Origin: an uncultured bacterium
GTDB lineage: Bacteria > Cyanobacteriota > Vampirovibrionia > Gastranaerophilales > Gastranaerophilaceae
Length of the DNA stretch: 64,000 nt
NCBI GenBank assembly: GCA_902760645.1
Contig: CACWHC010000001.1
Location: 62,001-126,000, forward strand
Reading direction: 5' to 3'
Position 1 is the first letter of the stretch, and each line of letters opens with the position of its first letter. Shown here in pieces: positions 8,800 through 18,212 of the stretch. The notes beneath the pieces are model-generated. The model did not search any database. It saw only the letters and a list, made by a program, of their open reading frames with translations, and was not told the DNA's origin. A program made the translations under genes and the position numbers.

Positions 8800-9648
8800 T
8801 TACCATTTTAAAGGATAATTTTTTGGAAACTGCCAGCCGTTATTCACAATTTCATACGCACAATATGAACCTACATTGTCGCATTTATCCCAATCACTTC
8901 TGCGTTCATCTGCAGTCCTGTCATGTCCGTCAGGAAGAATTCTTCCATCAGGCATAAAATCGAATACAAAAATATCTTTACCTATCCAATTTGGACGTCT
9001 ATCTACTCCGTTTACATCTATAATGAACCAATGACGCTGATCATTATTCCCGTTCCAAGTCCATCCTTGACGAGATTGCAATTGAACACACGCACCATTA
9101 GTTAAATGCCATACATAATCAAATCCCGGATTATGTGTTAAATAACCGCCTCCTGTAATTTTACCGGCACCGGCAGTTACTGCATCAAATGATTCCGCAT
9201 CTTTGTAGCACGCAATACCTTCCGGGTCAGATCTATGCCAGTCAGTTGGAAGATATTTTGCAAACTCAGGACCGAATAATGTCGTATCAATATACTTTGC
9301 ACCGTCATATCGGGTTTTCATATATGTAGATATTTGCGACGGATCGACATTATCATTATGGGCTTTTAACATTTGAACAGCCTGATTTAATATTGCATAA
9401 TTCTTTTTTAACTGAGTCAGGATAACCTGCTTTTGGTAATTTTGGATTAAACCCGGTAACGTCATTGCCGCAACAACACCGATTATACCAAGGGTTATTA
9501 AAACTTCTGCTAGGGTAAATGCAGCACGACGAGGCTTTGCAGACTTAGCTACGTGCGTAGCACCCTCAGCTAGGGTAAACGCGGCTTTTCTTTTTAGTGA
9601 ACAGTAACCTGTGAACCGTGAACAGTTCTTATCGGTGCTGTCGCACAT
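8800..9648 (-). CDS. type IV pilin-like protein with duplicated signal motif
   Basis: The body is a class III-signal pilin/pseudopilin: a basic stretch, then FTLAEVLITLGIIGVVAAMTLP forming the hydrophobic helix, then a globular domain ending in WQFPKNYPLKW, like the intact pilin near 61 kb. The signal motif occurs twice in frame, AAFTLAEG (F24) and AAFTLAEV (F44), 20 residues apart. The listed ATG at 9648 lies inside an inserted repeat and has no Shine-Dalgarno; the good SD-ATG is at 9818 but its frame is closed. Expression is therefore uncertain, and the gene may be switched off or interrupted. Product, if made: a surface filament subunit exported through the neighbouring pilus machinery. 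Confidence 0.6.
   Translation of the reverse strand: MCDSTDKNCSRFTGYCSLKRKAAFTLAEGATHVAKSAKPRRAAFTLAEVLITLGIIGVVAAMTLPGLIQNYQKQVILTQLKKNYAILNQAVQMLKAHNDNVDPSQISTYMKTRYDGAKYIDTTLFGPEFAKYLPTDWHRSDPEGIACYKDAESFDAVTAGAGKITGGGYLTHNPGFDYVWHLTNGACVQLQSRQGWTWNGNNDQRHWFIIDVNGVDRRPNWIGKDIFVFDFMPDGRILPDGHDRTADERRSDWDKCDNVGSYCAYEIVNNGWQFPKNYPLKW
9507..9585 (-). repeat. 60-bp period duplication of the prepilin signal region
   Basis: The segments 9507-9525 and 9567-9585 differ at only 3 of 19 positions and lie exactly 60 bp apart. They encode the two AAFTLAE motifs. The intervening DNA contains the hairpin GCTACGCACGTAGC. Confidence 0.75.
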
Positions 9649-9798
9649 TTGGGATTGCTTATCAACCCGTAATGATGACGTAAAATAGGCGTAATTCTTT
9701 CATCACCGTGGTTTAAAAAATTCCACGAGCGAAGCATCTCTAAAGGCAGGCTAGCCTGTAAACCCTTACTGCAAGAGGTTTTGCCCCCCCCCCCTAGG
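9594..9798 (-). repeat. pilin-leader repeat element, copy A, with 11-base G tract
   Basis: On the minus strand the element follows an SD-ATG (GGAGG, ATG at 9818) and a few leader codons. It starts with CCTA plus eleven G, contains the palindrome CAGGCTAGCCTG and the hairpin GTGGAATTTTTTAAACCAC, and ends with a segment rich in TGTTCAC and GGTTCAC units. The core 9674-9798 is nearly identical to 18465-18599, and 9601-9646 matches 18014-18059. Frames through it depend on G number: with 11 or 12 G the leader frame stops early, with 13 G it runs about 70 codons. Confidence 0.75.
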
Positions 9799-9898
9799 CT
9801 GAAATTCAATTATAGTCATAATATCCTCCTTTTTTACATATAGTACTATTATAACATATTTTTAAAACATTCGCAAGATGATGCCGATTAAACACGCA

Positions 9899-10720
9899 TT
9901 ATATTAATCCTCTTTTCTTTAATCCGGTTTTAACAAGCCAATTTATCCAGTCTTGCGGAAGTTTAGACACAAGCTCGGCAGCTTTTGCATCGATACCAAC
10001 AGTATATGATGCTTTTGGATTTTCTGACTCTATAACTTTTTTGATGACATTCACAACTTTTTCTACGGATAATCCTCGTTGACCGTTTTTCAAGGCATTA
10101 CGCTTCATATAATCCATCTGCTTTTCATAGGATTTATCTTCTGAAATACTGTCTTTATTAATTTCAATAGATTTTTGCCACAAAGGAGTAGCTATGACAC
10201 CGGGTTTGACCGAAACCACTTTTATCTTGTTACCTGTTTCCAATTCAAGTGCGGTAAATAATATATCAAGCGCTCTTTTAGAAGCACAATATGGAGAAAC
10301 ATACGGGAATATCCCAAAACTTGCCATAGAACTTATATTTATTACTTTTGAGCCGTCCAGTAAATCTAATAACTTCTGAGTAAACCTTAAATGAGAGAAT
10401 GTATTAACCTGAAATTGTTTCTCTAATTTAGACAAAGGCATGTTTTCCATCGGTCCTGCCATAACACACCCTGCAACATTCAGCAGAATATCAATTTTTT
10501 TAACCTGACGCTTGATGAAAATAGCCGCCCCGTCAATAATCGAAGGTTTTTCCATATCTATGAAAAAGGGAATAACATTCGATGAAATTTTTATAAGACT
10601 TCTTTCGTAATCAGGATTTCTGTATCCGGCAAAAATTATATAATCATCTGCCAAACTCTCAACAAGAGCCCTGCCTATACCGGACGTAGCACCGGTAATT
10701 ACGATAACCTTTTTTTCCAT
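9899..10720 (-). CDS. SDR-family NAD(P)-dependent oxidoreductase
   Basis: A classical short-chain dehydrogenase of 273 residues. It has TGATSGIG (8-15) for cofactor binding, NVAG for fold stabilisation, a catalytic Ser in ISSMASF and the Y-x3-K pair in SPYCASKRAL. The tail is like oxidoreductases acting on lipids or retinol-like substrates, but the substrate is not deducible. It starts 11 nt after pilC and is probably cotranscribed with the pilus genes without being an obvious pilus component. Confidence 0.85.
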   Translation of the reverse strand: MEKKVIVITGATSGIGRALVESLADDYIIFAGYRNPDYERSLIKISSNVIPFFIDMEKPSIIDGAAIFIKRQVKKIDILLNVAGCVMAGPMENMPLSKLEKQFQVNTFSHLRFTQKLLDLLDGSKVINISSMASFGIFPYVSPYCASKRALDILFTALELETGNKIKVVSVKPGVIATPLWQKSIEINKDSISEDKSYEKQMDYMKRNALKNGQRGLSVEKVVNVIKKVIESENPKASYTVGIDAKAAELVSKLPQDWINWLVKTGLKKRGLI

Positions 10721-10731
10721 AATACTCTTTT

Positions 10732-11955
10732 CTAGTCTACATAAGATCCGAACAACGGTAAGTACAATGCAAGAGCCAATGTCAATACGATAGAACCGAT
10801 TACGATTAACATCAAAGGCTCAATCATTTTTGTCATTGTATCAACAATATCATCTAATTTTTTATCAATATATCTTGTTGCCTGCAATAACATTTCACCT
10901 AAACGACCTGACTGTTCACCTGTAGCTATCATAAACAGAATCATCTTCGGAACAGCCTCCGTAGAACGCAACGCAACTGAAAGGTGCTGCCCCTGCTGAA
11001 CTAACTCGGTAGCCGACTCAACTTTATCCTTCAAAGTATAATTTGTTAATGTCAAAACAGCTAAGTGCAAACATTCAACAATAGGAACACCCGCATCATA
11101 TGCAACCTGCATTACCGCAACGAAGTTCGCAAAATTTGAAAATTGAACCAAATCCCTCAATAAAGGAATTTCAAGCGAAAACTTATCAATTTTTTTTCTG
11201 CTTGGCGGCCAATTAAATAAATATATAATACCGTATACAACTGAACCCAATAACAACGGTACCAAATACCAAAATTCTTTTAATTTTTTACCAATTTCCA
11301 TTAATGTAGCGGTGATTAACGGCAATTCTTTACCCATACTCTTGAACATATCATCAAATACAGGGAATACGAACATTAACATGACAAGTACAATAAGAAC
11401 CGCCAAACAGATTACGAATGCCGGATACATTAATGTACCGATAACCTTACTCTTAATAGCCTGCTGTTTACCAAGAATTTCCAACAAACGGTCCAGAGTT
11501 TTTTCCAATTCACCGGCATCTTCACCGGCTTTACAAAGACCTATATAAATCTGACCAAACTGTGCAGGATATTTCGCTATGGTATCCGCAAATGTTGAAC
11601 CTGCCATAATTTGTGTTCTTAATTCTCTTGCTACAAGTCTGATTTTAAGTTTTGCAGCATCCTGCTCAATAAACAGTAAAGACTCAATCATAGGAATACC
11701 TGAAGCAGCCAATATTTGAAGGGTTGAAGTAAATTCAATCTTATCACTCAAACCCATGGTCTTCATTTGACCTGTTTTGGTCGTAGCCGCAGCATCCTCT
11801 TTGGCGTCTTTTCCCATACGCTCTTCGTAAATCTTAGTAGGCATAAAGCCGAGTTTTCGGACATTGTCCTTCGCCTCATGGACGTCTTCCGCCTCAACTT
11901 TACCTTTTACAATTTCTTTACCGTCTTTTAATGCTTCGTAATTATATATAGCCAT
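10732..11955 (-). CDS. pilC: type IV pilus inner-membrane platform protein PilC (GspF family)
   Basis: This 407-residue protein has two repeated T2SSF domains with characteristic motifs (FTSTLQILAASGIPMIESL and FVAVMQVAYDAGVPIVECL) and three hydrophobic segments, the last at the extreme C-terminus. It sits in the inner membrane, couples the PilB ATPase to pilin extrusion, and lies 15 nt downstream of pilB, as usual. Confidence 0.93.
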   Translation of the reverse strand: MAIYNYEALKDGKEIVKGKVEAEDVHEAKDNVRKLGFMPTKIYEERMGKDAKEDAAATTKTGQMKTMGLSDKIEFTSTLQILAASGIPMIESLLFIEQDAAKLKIRLVARELRTQIMAGSTFADTIAKYPAQFGQIYIGLCKAGEDAGELEKTLDRLLEILGKQQAIKSKVIGTLMYPAFVICLAVLIVLVMLMFVFPVFDDMFKSMGKELPLITATLMEIGKKLKEFWYLVPLLLGSVVYGIIYLFNWPPSRKKIDKFSLEIPLLRDLVQFSNFANFVAVMQVAYDAGVPIVECLHLAVLTLTNYTLKDKVESATELVQQGQHLSVALRSTEAVPKMILFMIATGEQSGRLGEMLLQATRYIDKKLDDIVDTMTKMIEPLMLIVIGSIVLTLALALYLPLFGSYVD

Positions 11956-11970
11956 AATTCAATATTATTC

Positions 11971-14022
11971 CTATTCATTTACAATACCGAGTACACGAAC
12001 AAATTCATCAATAGTAGTATATCCGTTCACAATATGACCCTTACATGAATTATTCAATGTAACCATACCGTTCTTTACCGCTAAATCTTCAATTTCAATA
12101 TCATGGGCACCTGATGCAATCAATTTTCTGATACCCTTGTTAATTGCCATAATTTCATATACGCCTAAACGACCTTTATAGCCTGAGAAATTACATTTAT
12201 TACATCCGACAGGTCTATATAAAGGCGTTTTCATTAATCTTTCAATTTCTTCTTCGTCAACAGTTATTTTAGAAACTTCTTCCCTTGTAGGATAATATTC
12301 TTCTTTACAATCGTCACACAATCTTCTCACAAGTCTTTGAGCAATTACACCTGACAAAGTGGATGCAACAAGATAATCCTTAGCACCCATTTCTACCAAA
12401 CGTGTAACAGTAGCTGCTGCAGAGTTTGTGTGGACCGTACTTAATACAAGGTGACCGGTAAGTGCCGCTGCAATAGCAATTTCCAAAGTTTCGTAGTCAC
12501 GAATTTCACCGACCAATATAATATCAGGGTCCTGACGTAATATAGCTCTCATACATGAAGCAAACGTGATACCCGCTTTAGCATTAATCTGCGACTGGTT
12601 AATACCCTCTAATTTAATTTCTATCGGGTCTTCAATCGTCGTAATATTAACATCTTCATTATTTAAGCTCTTTAATACAGAATACAGAGTTGTAGTTTTA
12701 CCTGAACCTGTAGGACCCGAAGTAAGAATAATACCGTTCGGACAGGATATCATATTTTTAATCTTATCAATATCTTCTTCTGTACCGCCGACAAGACTAA
12801 TATCTTTATCAGCAGAATTCAATGAAACAGCAGGTGCAAGTACACGGATACAGACCTTCTCTTTACCGGAAACAGGCAAAGTATTAATACGGAAATCAAA
12901 CGACTGATTTTTGTATTTTATAGAGAAAGTACCATCCTGTGGACGTCTATGCTCTGCGATATTCATTCTGGATAATACTTTGAAACGTGATATAACAGAA
13001 GTTTCAACCTTTGACGGAATATCCAATACCTTAGACAGCATACCGTCCTTTCTGTAACGGACAATATAGCCCGCCAGTCTTGGCTCAATATGAATATCGG
13101 AAACATGTGTGTCAATTGCCGTGGTAATAATTTGGTTTACAAATTTTGCAATGGAACCGCTTGAATCTTCAAGTTCTTTATCAACTTGCTGCCACAATGA
13201 TTCCTCAACCTGAAGTGCAGCTGTTTCATCCTGAATGTCTTTAATAATTTTCTGAGTTTCTTTTTTATGCTCAGAAAAGAAGGTATCCATACAAGTCTGA
13301 AACTCGAAATGAGTCATCAACAACTGTTTTGGATTTTGACCTGTTAAATAAATGATTTCTTTTAAAACATCAGGTTTTACGGGTGCAACAACACCAAGTA
13401 CAAGATTTTTACCATCCGATGAAACCGGAACTACCTTATTAGTCTTAATAAAATCTTCAGGCAAAATATTAATAAAAGCAGACTGTTTTGCAAGCTGATC
13501 AGCTGTAACGACATCAAATCCGGTCTGATTATGCAAAACCTCTTTTAATTGTTCAAGAGTAATAAACCCTAATTTGTAAAGCATTGAACCGACGGGAATC
13601 TTTTGTCGTTTACTTTCAGCTAATGCCTGAAGCAACTGTACATCAGTAATATATCCACGTTCAATGAATAATTCACCCAGTTTTGACTGAGGCTGAGATA
13701 CCACATCATTACTTGCAGAAGAAGGCGGCATATCAGTAAGGGATTCCCCTGTAGGCTCAGGTTCAGACTTAGGCATTAAATTGTCAATAAGTTCATCCAA
13801 ATCCTTGTCCGGCACCTGAATAAATTTTATCTGATATTGAAAAGTAACCCGCAATTTTTCACTTATTGTATCCTTATCAGATGCAGAATTAATGGCAACG
13901 AACAAAAAACCGTCTTTTACACTGATAGGAACAAACTTATGTTGTTCCATCAGTGATTTATCGACCTGATTCAAAATCTGTTTATTTATACTGTTTTTTA
14001 ATCTGTTTTGTAGTTCGTTCAT
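11971..14022 (-). CDS. pilB: type IV pilus assembly ATPase PilB (GspE family)
   Basis: At 683 residues it drives pilus extension. An N-terminal MshEN-like region (KLGELFIERGYITDVQLLQAL, then VGSMLYKLGFITLEQL, about 110-170) resembles c-di-GMP-binding modules. The ATPase core follows: Walker A GPTGSGKTTT near residue 436, Asp box IEDPIE, Walker B ILVGEIRD, and a zinc site (CDDC and CNKC, about 570-640). The ATG is preceded by AAGAAG. It acts at the cytoplasmic face with PilC. Confidence 0.95.
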   Translation of the reverse strand: MNELQNRLKNSINKQILNQVDKSLMEQHKFVPISVKDGFLFVAINSASDKDTISEKLRVTFQYQIKFIQVPDKDLDELIDNLMPKSEPEPTGESLTDMPPSSASNDVVSQPQSKLGELFIERGYITDVQLLQALAESKRQKIPVGSMLYKLGFITLEQLKEVLHNQTGFDVVTADQLAKQSAFINILPEDFIKTNKVVPVSSDGKNLVLGVVAPVKPDVLKEIIYLTGQNPKQLLMTHFEFQTCMDTFFSEHKKETQKIIKDIQDETAALQVEESLWQQVDKELEDSSGSIAKFVNQIITTAIDTHVSDIHIEPRLAGYIVRYRKDGMLSKVLDIPSKVETSVISRFKVLSRMNIAEHRRPQDGTFSIKYKNQSFDFRINTLPVSGKEKVCIRVLAPAVSLNSADKDISLVGGTEEDIDKIKNMISCPNGIILTSGPTGSGKTTTLYSVLKSLNNEDVNITTIEDPIEIKLEGINQSQINAKAGITFASCMRAILRQDPDIILVGEIRDYETLEIAIAAALTGHLVLSTVHTNSAAATVTRLVEMGAKDYLVASTLSGVIAQRLVRRLCDDCKEEYYPTREEVSKITVDEEEIERLMKTPLYRPVGCNKCNFSGYKGRLGVYEIMAINKGIRKLIASGAHDIEIEDLAVKNGMVTLNNSCKGHIVNGYTTIDEFVRVLGIVNE

Positions 14023-14101
14023 TGTTCTTCTTATCTGAAAGAGTATTTACATGCCTAATGCCACTATGCAATTATTATTTAATTTATATGAATTGACTTT
14101 A

Positions 14102-15985
14102 CTATAAAGTTGGTCTTTCCATTGCAGTAGCCGGAGCATCATTATCGTTAATAATCTTCGGTGTAATCAAGATAACTAACTCTGTTTTGGTTTTTTCAGT
14201 ACTTGAAGTTCTGAATAAAGTACCAAGTCCAGGAATATCACCTAAGAAAGGTATCTTGCTGACAGATTTAGTTTCATTTTCTTTCATCATACCTGCAATT
14301 ACAAGTGTATCACCATCTTTAATTCTTATATTCTTTAACTCAATATTGTTCTTTCTGAGTAATGTAGCCTGTAAGTCTTCTTCACCTGTTTCAGCATTCT
14401 TAACTTTTACGTCACCTGCTTTTGTTGAATAATCAGGTTTTACATTCAAGTAAACGAATCCATCCGGAGATATGAACGGAGTTACATTGATTTTAAGACC
14501 CATATCATCACCGATTTCGTAAGTTCTTTCTACTGTCGGAACATTAGAATAAGAACCCTGAACAATCTGAGATGTTACGGTTTTTACATAATCTTCAGTC
14601 ATATCAACTGTTGATTCCTGACCGTTAGTAACAAGAACTCTCGGATTAGAAATAGTTCTTGCTTTACCGTTTTTCAACATCAAGCTGAGTGAGTATAACA
14701 ACGTAGTACTACCTGTTGTATAAGTAGGTTTGTCACCAAATAAAGCAATTTTGTTGAAATTAGTACCGGTAGAATCATAATTGAATTTAAAGTGCTTACT
14801 TACAAATGACCATTCATTATTAAATTCTCTTGTACCTGTTTCAGATAATTCTATAATAGAAAATTCAATATATGCCTGAGGCTGACGTTTGTCATTAGCA
14901 GCAATAAATTCCTTAATAAGTTCTACCTGATGCGGAGAACCACCAATCAAATTAATTGTACCTAATTGTGTATAATAAGCAACTGTCAAACCATGCAAGC
15001 CTAAAGGTTCAGCAGAAGTACCACCTGAACCGGAACCGGAACCGCTTCCGCCTGATGTAACTGAACTTGAACAAGCTATAGCACCTTCACCAAGAGTAAT
15101 ACTACTGCCACTACCACCTGAAGAAGAAGATGATGATGATGATGAGTCACTTGCACCACCGGTTACAACACCTGCGGCACCACCTGTTGATTTACCATCA
15201 GGAACATCACCTGTACTTGGCAACAACATACCGCAAATCATTTCAGCCATCTGCTGAGGAGTGGTATGATTTACCTTGAATGAAGTTACGGAAGGTTTTT
15301 TATCAAATTGAGCAATAACTCTGCGTGCAACTGCAACATCATTGTCATTACCAAATATTAATATTTCATTAGTAGCAGGATTTACTGATGCTATATTTGA
15401 ACTTGACAGTCCCGGTTTTTGCATACCGTAAATGTTCTTATTCAAAAAGTTAGCAATTTGAGTCGCATTTATGTATCTGACCGGAACAACAGCCATTTCT
15501 TGTTTGCCAATACTTGAAGAATCCTTTGCATCAGCAACTATAATAGTGTTATCTTGCAATGTATATGTTAAATCAGAAGCTGCCAATACCATATTAAAAG
15601 CAGAATTCAACGGAATATTAACTAAGTCCATTGTAATTTTGCCCTTGCCGCTGCCGCCACCTTCGGAACTGCCAGAGCTGCTATTACCAACATCACCTTT
15701 GAATATAATATTCTTGCCGGCTTTATCAGCAAACATTCTCAAAACTTGTTTTACGTCTGAATCTCTCAAGCTCAAACTTATAGTAGGATTAGTATCAGAT
15801 ATTACCCCTCCTGCAGATTCAAACGAAACTATTGAAGGCTGACTGCCTCTAATTTCAGGCATATAGTCCATGCTATAGCCTAAATCTCCACCAGCGGCGA
15901 ATACCAATGATGAAGAAACCTGTGTTGTTAAAGTAAATGATAACAACATCGTTAATGCCATAAATTTTTTAATCGAATTTCTCAT
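14102..15985 (-). CDS. pilQ: type IV pilus secretin PilQ
   Basis: A signal peptide (about 1-31, ending SSSLVFAAG) leads a 627-residue outer-membrane secretin. Parts in order: secretin/STN-type N domains with ISLSLRDSDVKQVLRMFADKAGKNI, a second N domain, a long Ser/Gly low-complexity linker (about 275-330), and the secretin channel domain with VLVTNGQESTVDM and VTPFISPDGFVYLNVKPD. The last strand region is typical (ELVILITPKII). It forms the pilus exit pore and lies between the PilP-like lipoprotein and pilB. Confidence 0.93.
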   Translation of the reverse strand: MRNSIKKFMALTMLLSFTLTTQVSSSLVFAAGGDLGYSMDYMPEIRGSQPSIVSFESAGGVISDTNPTISLSLRDSDVKQVLRMFADKAGKNIIFKGDVGNSSSGSSEGGGSGKGKITMDLVNIPLNSAFNMVLAASDLTYTLQDNTIIVADAKDSSSIGKQEMAVVPVRYINATQIANFLNKNIYGMQKPGLSSSNIASVNPATNEILIFGNDNDVAVARRVIAQFDKKPSVTSFKVNHTTPQQMAEMICGMLLPSTGDVPDGKSTGGAAGVVTGGASDSSSSSSSSSGGSGSSITLGEGAIACSSSVTSGGSGSGSGSGGTSAEPLGLHGLTVAYYTQLGTINLIGGSPHQVELIKEFIAANDKRQPQAYIEFSIIELSETGTREFNNEWSFVSKHFKFNYDSTGTNFNKIALFGDKPTYTTGSTTLLYSLSLMLKNGKARTISNPRVLVTNGQESTVDMTEDYVKTVTSQIVQGSYSNVPTVERTYEIGDDMGLKINVTPFISPDGFVYLNVKPDYSTKAGDVKVKNAETGEEDLQATLLRKNNIELKNIRIKDGDTLVIAGMMKENETKSVSKIPFLGDIPGLGTLFRTSSTEKTKTELVILITPKIINDNDAPATAMERPTL

Positions 15986-16018
15986 TGCTGCTCCTGCTTA
16001 TCTTCTTATTTAATTACA

Positions 16019-16687
16019 TTACTTTTTATTACCGCCAAATTTAGTAGATAAATTTGCAACAGTATTATAATTTACAAGGTTTCTGCCTTCTTCTACAAGC
16101 TGACCGACCCCTGCTTTATAAACATTTGAACCGACCTGAACTGTGACAACGGATTTACTTATGGAAAGAACTTTATATCCGTTTAAAACGTCACCGGATC
16201 TGACAAAATAATCCAAACCGTCTATATTAAGAATAGCTGACGGGTTATTTTTGTCAAACATTATACCGGAAATTCTTGTCGTAGCCGCCCTTCTTGCGTT
16301 TTCATCAACCGCTTTTGCCGGTGTTTCCAAAGGAGGCAACACATCATACTGTAATCTCTGCTGCGGAATTGATGCTACAGCATTTTTTGCTGATTCGCTC
16401 ATCTCCGGCTTTTCTCCCGGCGGCATAAAAGGATTAGCTCTGCCAACATTATCTACTGATACAGAAACCATCTTATCCATATCAGCATCGTCAGGTATGC
16501 TAATCTCATGAGAATTTGCCTGTTGCTGATCCTGAGATTCATCAGACACCGGAATATCTACTTCCTGCTGAGGAATACTATCCGTCAAATCCTCTGTACC
16601 GCTACCACTTGTACATCCCGAAAGATTTAATGCTACTATAAATGCGAAGGCAATAGTACTACAAATCGCCCAAAATTTCCTTTTCAT
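16019..16687 (-). CDS. PilP-like type IV pilus lipoprotein
   Basis: Starting at the third in-frame ATG (16687, with AGGA upstream) gives a lipoprotein signal with lipobox LSGC, lipidated at C25. A long Gln/Glu/Pro-rich disordered region follows. The C-terminal domain (ISGIMFDKNNPSAILNIDGL to GVGQLVEEG) is a small beta fold like PilP, which links the secretin to the inner-membrane PilNO complex. It lies immediately upstream of pilQ, the expected position. pilM, pilN and pilO are not in this window. Confidence 0.75.
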   Translation of the reverse strand: MKRKFWAICSTIAFAFIVALNLSGCTSGSGTEDLTDSIPQQEVDIPVSDESQDQQQANSHEISIPDDADMDKMVSVSVDNVGRANPFMPPGEKPEMSESAKNAVASIPQQRLQYDVLPPLETPAKAVDENARRAATTRISGIMFDKNNPSAILNIDGLDYFVRSGDVLNGYKVLSISKSVVTVQVGSNVYKAGVGQLVEEGRNLVNYNTVANLSTKFGGNKK

Positions 16688-17009
16688 AAGCATTCCTGTA
16701 ATATTTCCCATACTTTGTTTTATCCACTTCTCTCTTTTTTGTACAAATTACACATTTGTCATTTTGATTATATTAGAATTAATTAATTTGTGTATCAATC
16801 TTTTAGTGTATTTATTTAGAAATTACCACAATAAAACTAATAATATCATACTTTATATAATAACATATATTATAAATTTTGGCAAAATTGTTTAATATAC
16901 AAAGATTTGCGGTATTAATAAAATACATAATTCAGGCTTATTTATTGAAATAATTGAGATAAAACGCATATAAAACCCATGCTTTTATATAAAATTTTAT
17001 TAAGTTATA
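16688..17009. other. AT-rich intergenic region, no feature recognised
   Basis: About 320 bp with no convincing ORF, RNA or repeat. It must hold the promoter of the minus-strand pilus operon, but several AT-rich hexamers are possible and none stands out. Confidence 0.5.
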
Positions 17010-17885
17010 TTAAGATACAACCGGTGTTTGCTCATAATTATTAGTAAAAGTATAAATATATTCCAAAATATCTGCAAAATATTCCAAATCAGCATTTCCG
17101 TTCAAGACTATATCCGACTGATTTCTAAACGGTTTGACATATTTACAGCCCACATCATTCAAATAATTCCAATGCTTAATAGCATTTTCTTCATCCTGAT
17201 TTCTTTCATTGCATGCTCTGGAAATAAATCTTTGTTTACGAATATCATTTTCTGTTTCGACATATATTTTTATATCAAACACATCCTGGACGGTATCATA
17301 CATGGTTGCAATACCTTCTACAACAATAATTTTATTTGATTTTATATCCAAAGCATTCGGAACCGAAACTCCGGTACCATTTGGAAGATACATGGGAGCC
17401 TTTATATTATCACCGTCAGACAAACTCATCAAATCTTTTTTTAATATATCAAGCTGGAAATTAGACGGAGCATCCAAGTCATAGCCTGCATCTCTGAGGT
17501 TATCAAACCCGCCGTATTCTTTTATTTCTTTAGAAATATCGTTAAAATAATTATCCGTACTTAACACTGAAACCGGAAGACTAAATTTTTCAATATCTTT
17601 TTTAATTTCTCTGCAAATGGTTGATTTGCCGGAGGCTGACTCGCCTGTAATACCTATCAATAATCGTTTGGAAGGATTGTCGATTAATCTTCTTGAAAAT
17701 TTACTCGCAAAATTAGGATTAATTCCTCTAAACAGAGGATTTTTACAATGACTGTCATAAGAAAGTATCTGTTTAAATTTCGCCTGCAGATAAAAAACCA
17801 AAAATTCCCTGCCGCTTTTTGAGCTAAAATCAGGCTTTAAAATTTTATCGGCAGATTGTAATTCTTTTTCAATTAATGATTTCAT
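17010..17885 (-). CDS. uridine kinase-like P-loop kinase
   Basis: At 291 residues this is a nucleoside/phosphoribulokinase-family protein. Walker A GITGESASGKST covers residues 79-89, followed by VLSTDNYFND (substrate Asp), APSNFQLDIL, and IVVEGIATMYD, a Walker B strand typical of Udk. The N-terminal extension of about 75 residues is unusual for plain uridine kinase. The start at 17885 (MKSLIEKEL) is preferred over an upstream frame without a ribosome site. Substrate is uncertain; uridine/cytidine is the default inference. Confidence 0.7.
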   Translation of the reverse strand: MKSLIEKELQSADKILKPDFSSKSGREFLVFYLQAKFKQILSYDSHCKNPLFRGINPNFASKFSRRLIDNPSKRLLIGITGESASGKSTICREIKKDIEKFSLPVSVLSTDNYFNDISKEIKEYGGFDNLRDAGYDLDAPSNFQLDILKKDLMSLSDGDNIKAPMYLPNGTGVSVPNALDIKSNKIIVVEGIATMYDTVQDVFDIKIYVETENDIRKQRFISRACNERNQDEENAIKHWNYLNDVGCKYVKPFRNQSDIVLNGNADLEYFADILEYIYTFTNNYEQTPVVS

Positions 17886-18060
17886 TCTTATGATTTCCAA
17901 ACAACAAGTATTTATATAAATAAAGTGATGTTTAGAATAATACACCAGAAATTATTTTTTTGCTAGGTTTTAGGTTAATTGTTAATAATTATTAAAATCA
18001 GGTAATTGCGTGAACAGTAAACCGTGAACTGTGAACAGTTCTTTTCGGTGCTGTCGCACG

Positions 18061-18206
18061 AGTAAGGCTTCTCCCATCGGGAGAACATTTGCGAGAAAAC
18101 TTGTTTTCTCTGCAAATGTTGATGAGGGGTTGAATAAAATTTACCATAATCTGTACGTTTGACCCCTCACCAATTTTTCTAAGTTCACTTCGTTCACTAA
18201 GAAATC
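18061..18206. repeat. block of tandem hairpins inside the composite repeat
   Basis: Four dyads stand side by side: TTCTCCCATCGGGAGAA, ACATTTGCGAGAAAAC with GTTTTCTCTGCAAATGT, GATGAGGGGT with ACCCCTCACC, and TTCTAAGTTCAC with a GTTCACTAAGAA partner. The density of palindromes is far above the surrounding sequence. Confidence 0.6.
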
Positions 18207-18212
18207 TTTTTC

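Noticed and set aside
9784-9794. The 11-base G/C runs as assembly errors
   Set aside because: Not fully excluded, but the same length occurs at a second locus (18585-18595) in the same context, which makes a random error less likely.
9594-9809. 71-codon ORF with GGGK and LPLEMLRSWNFLNHG
   Set aside because: It starts with TTG inside the leader of the repeat copy and without its own ribosome site; the strong SD-ATG is in another frame. Kept only as a possible tract-dependent frame.
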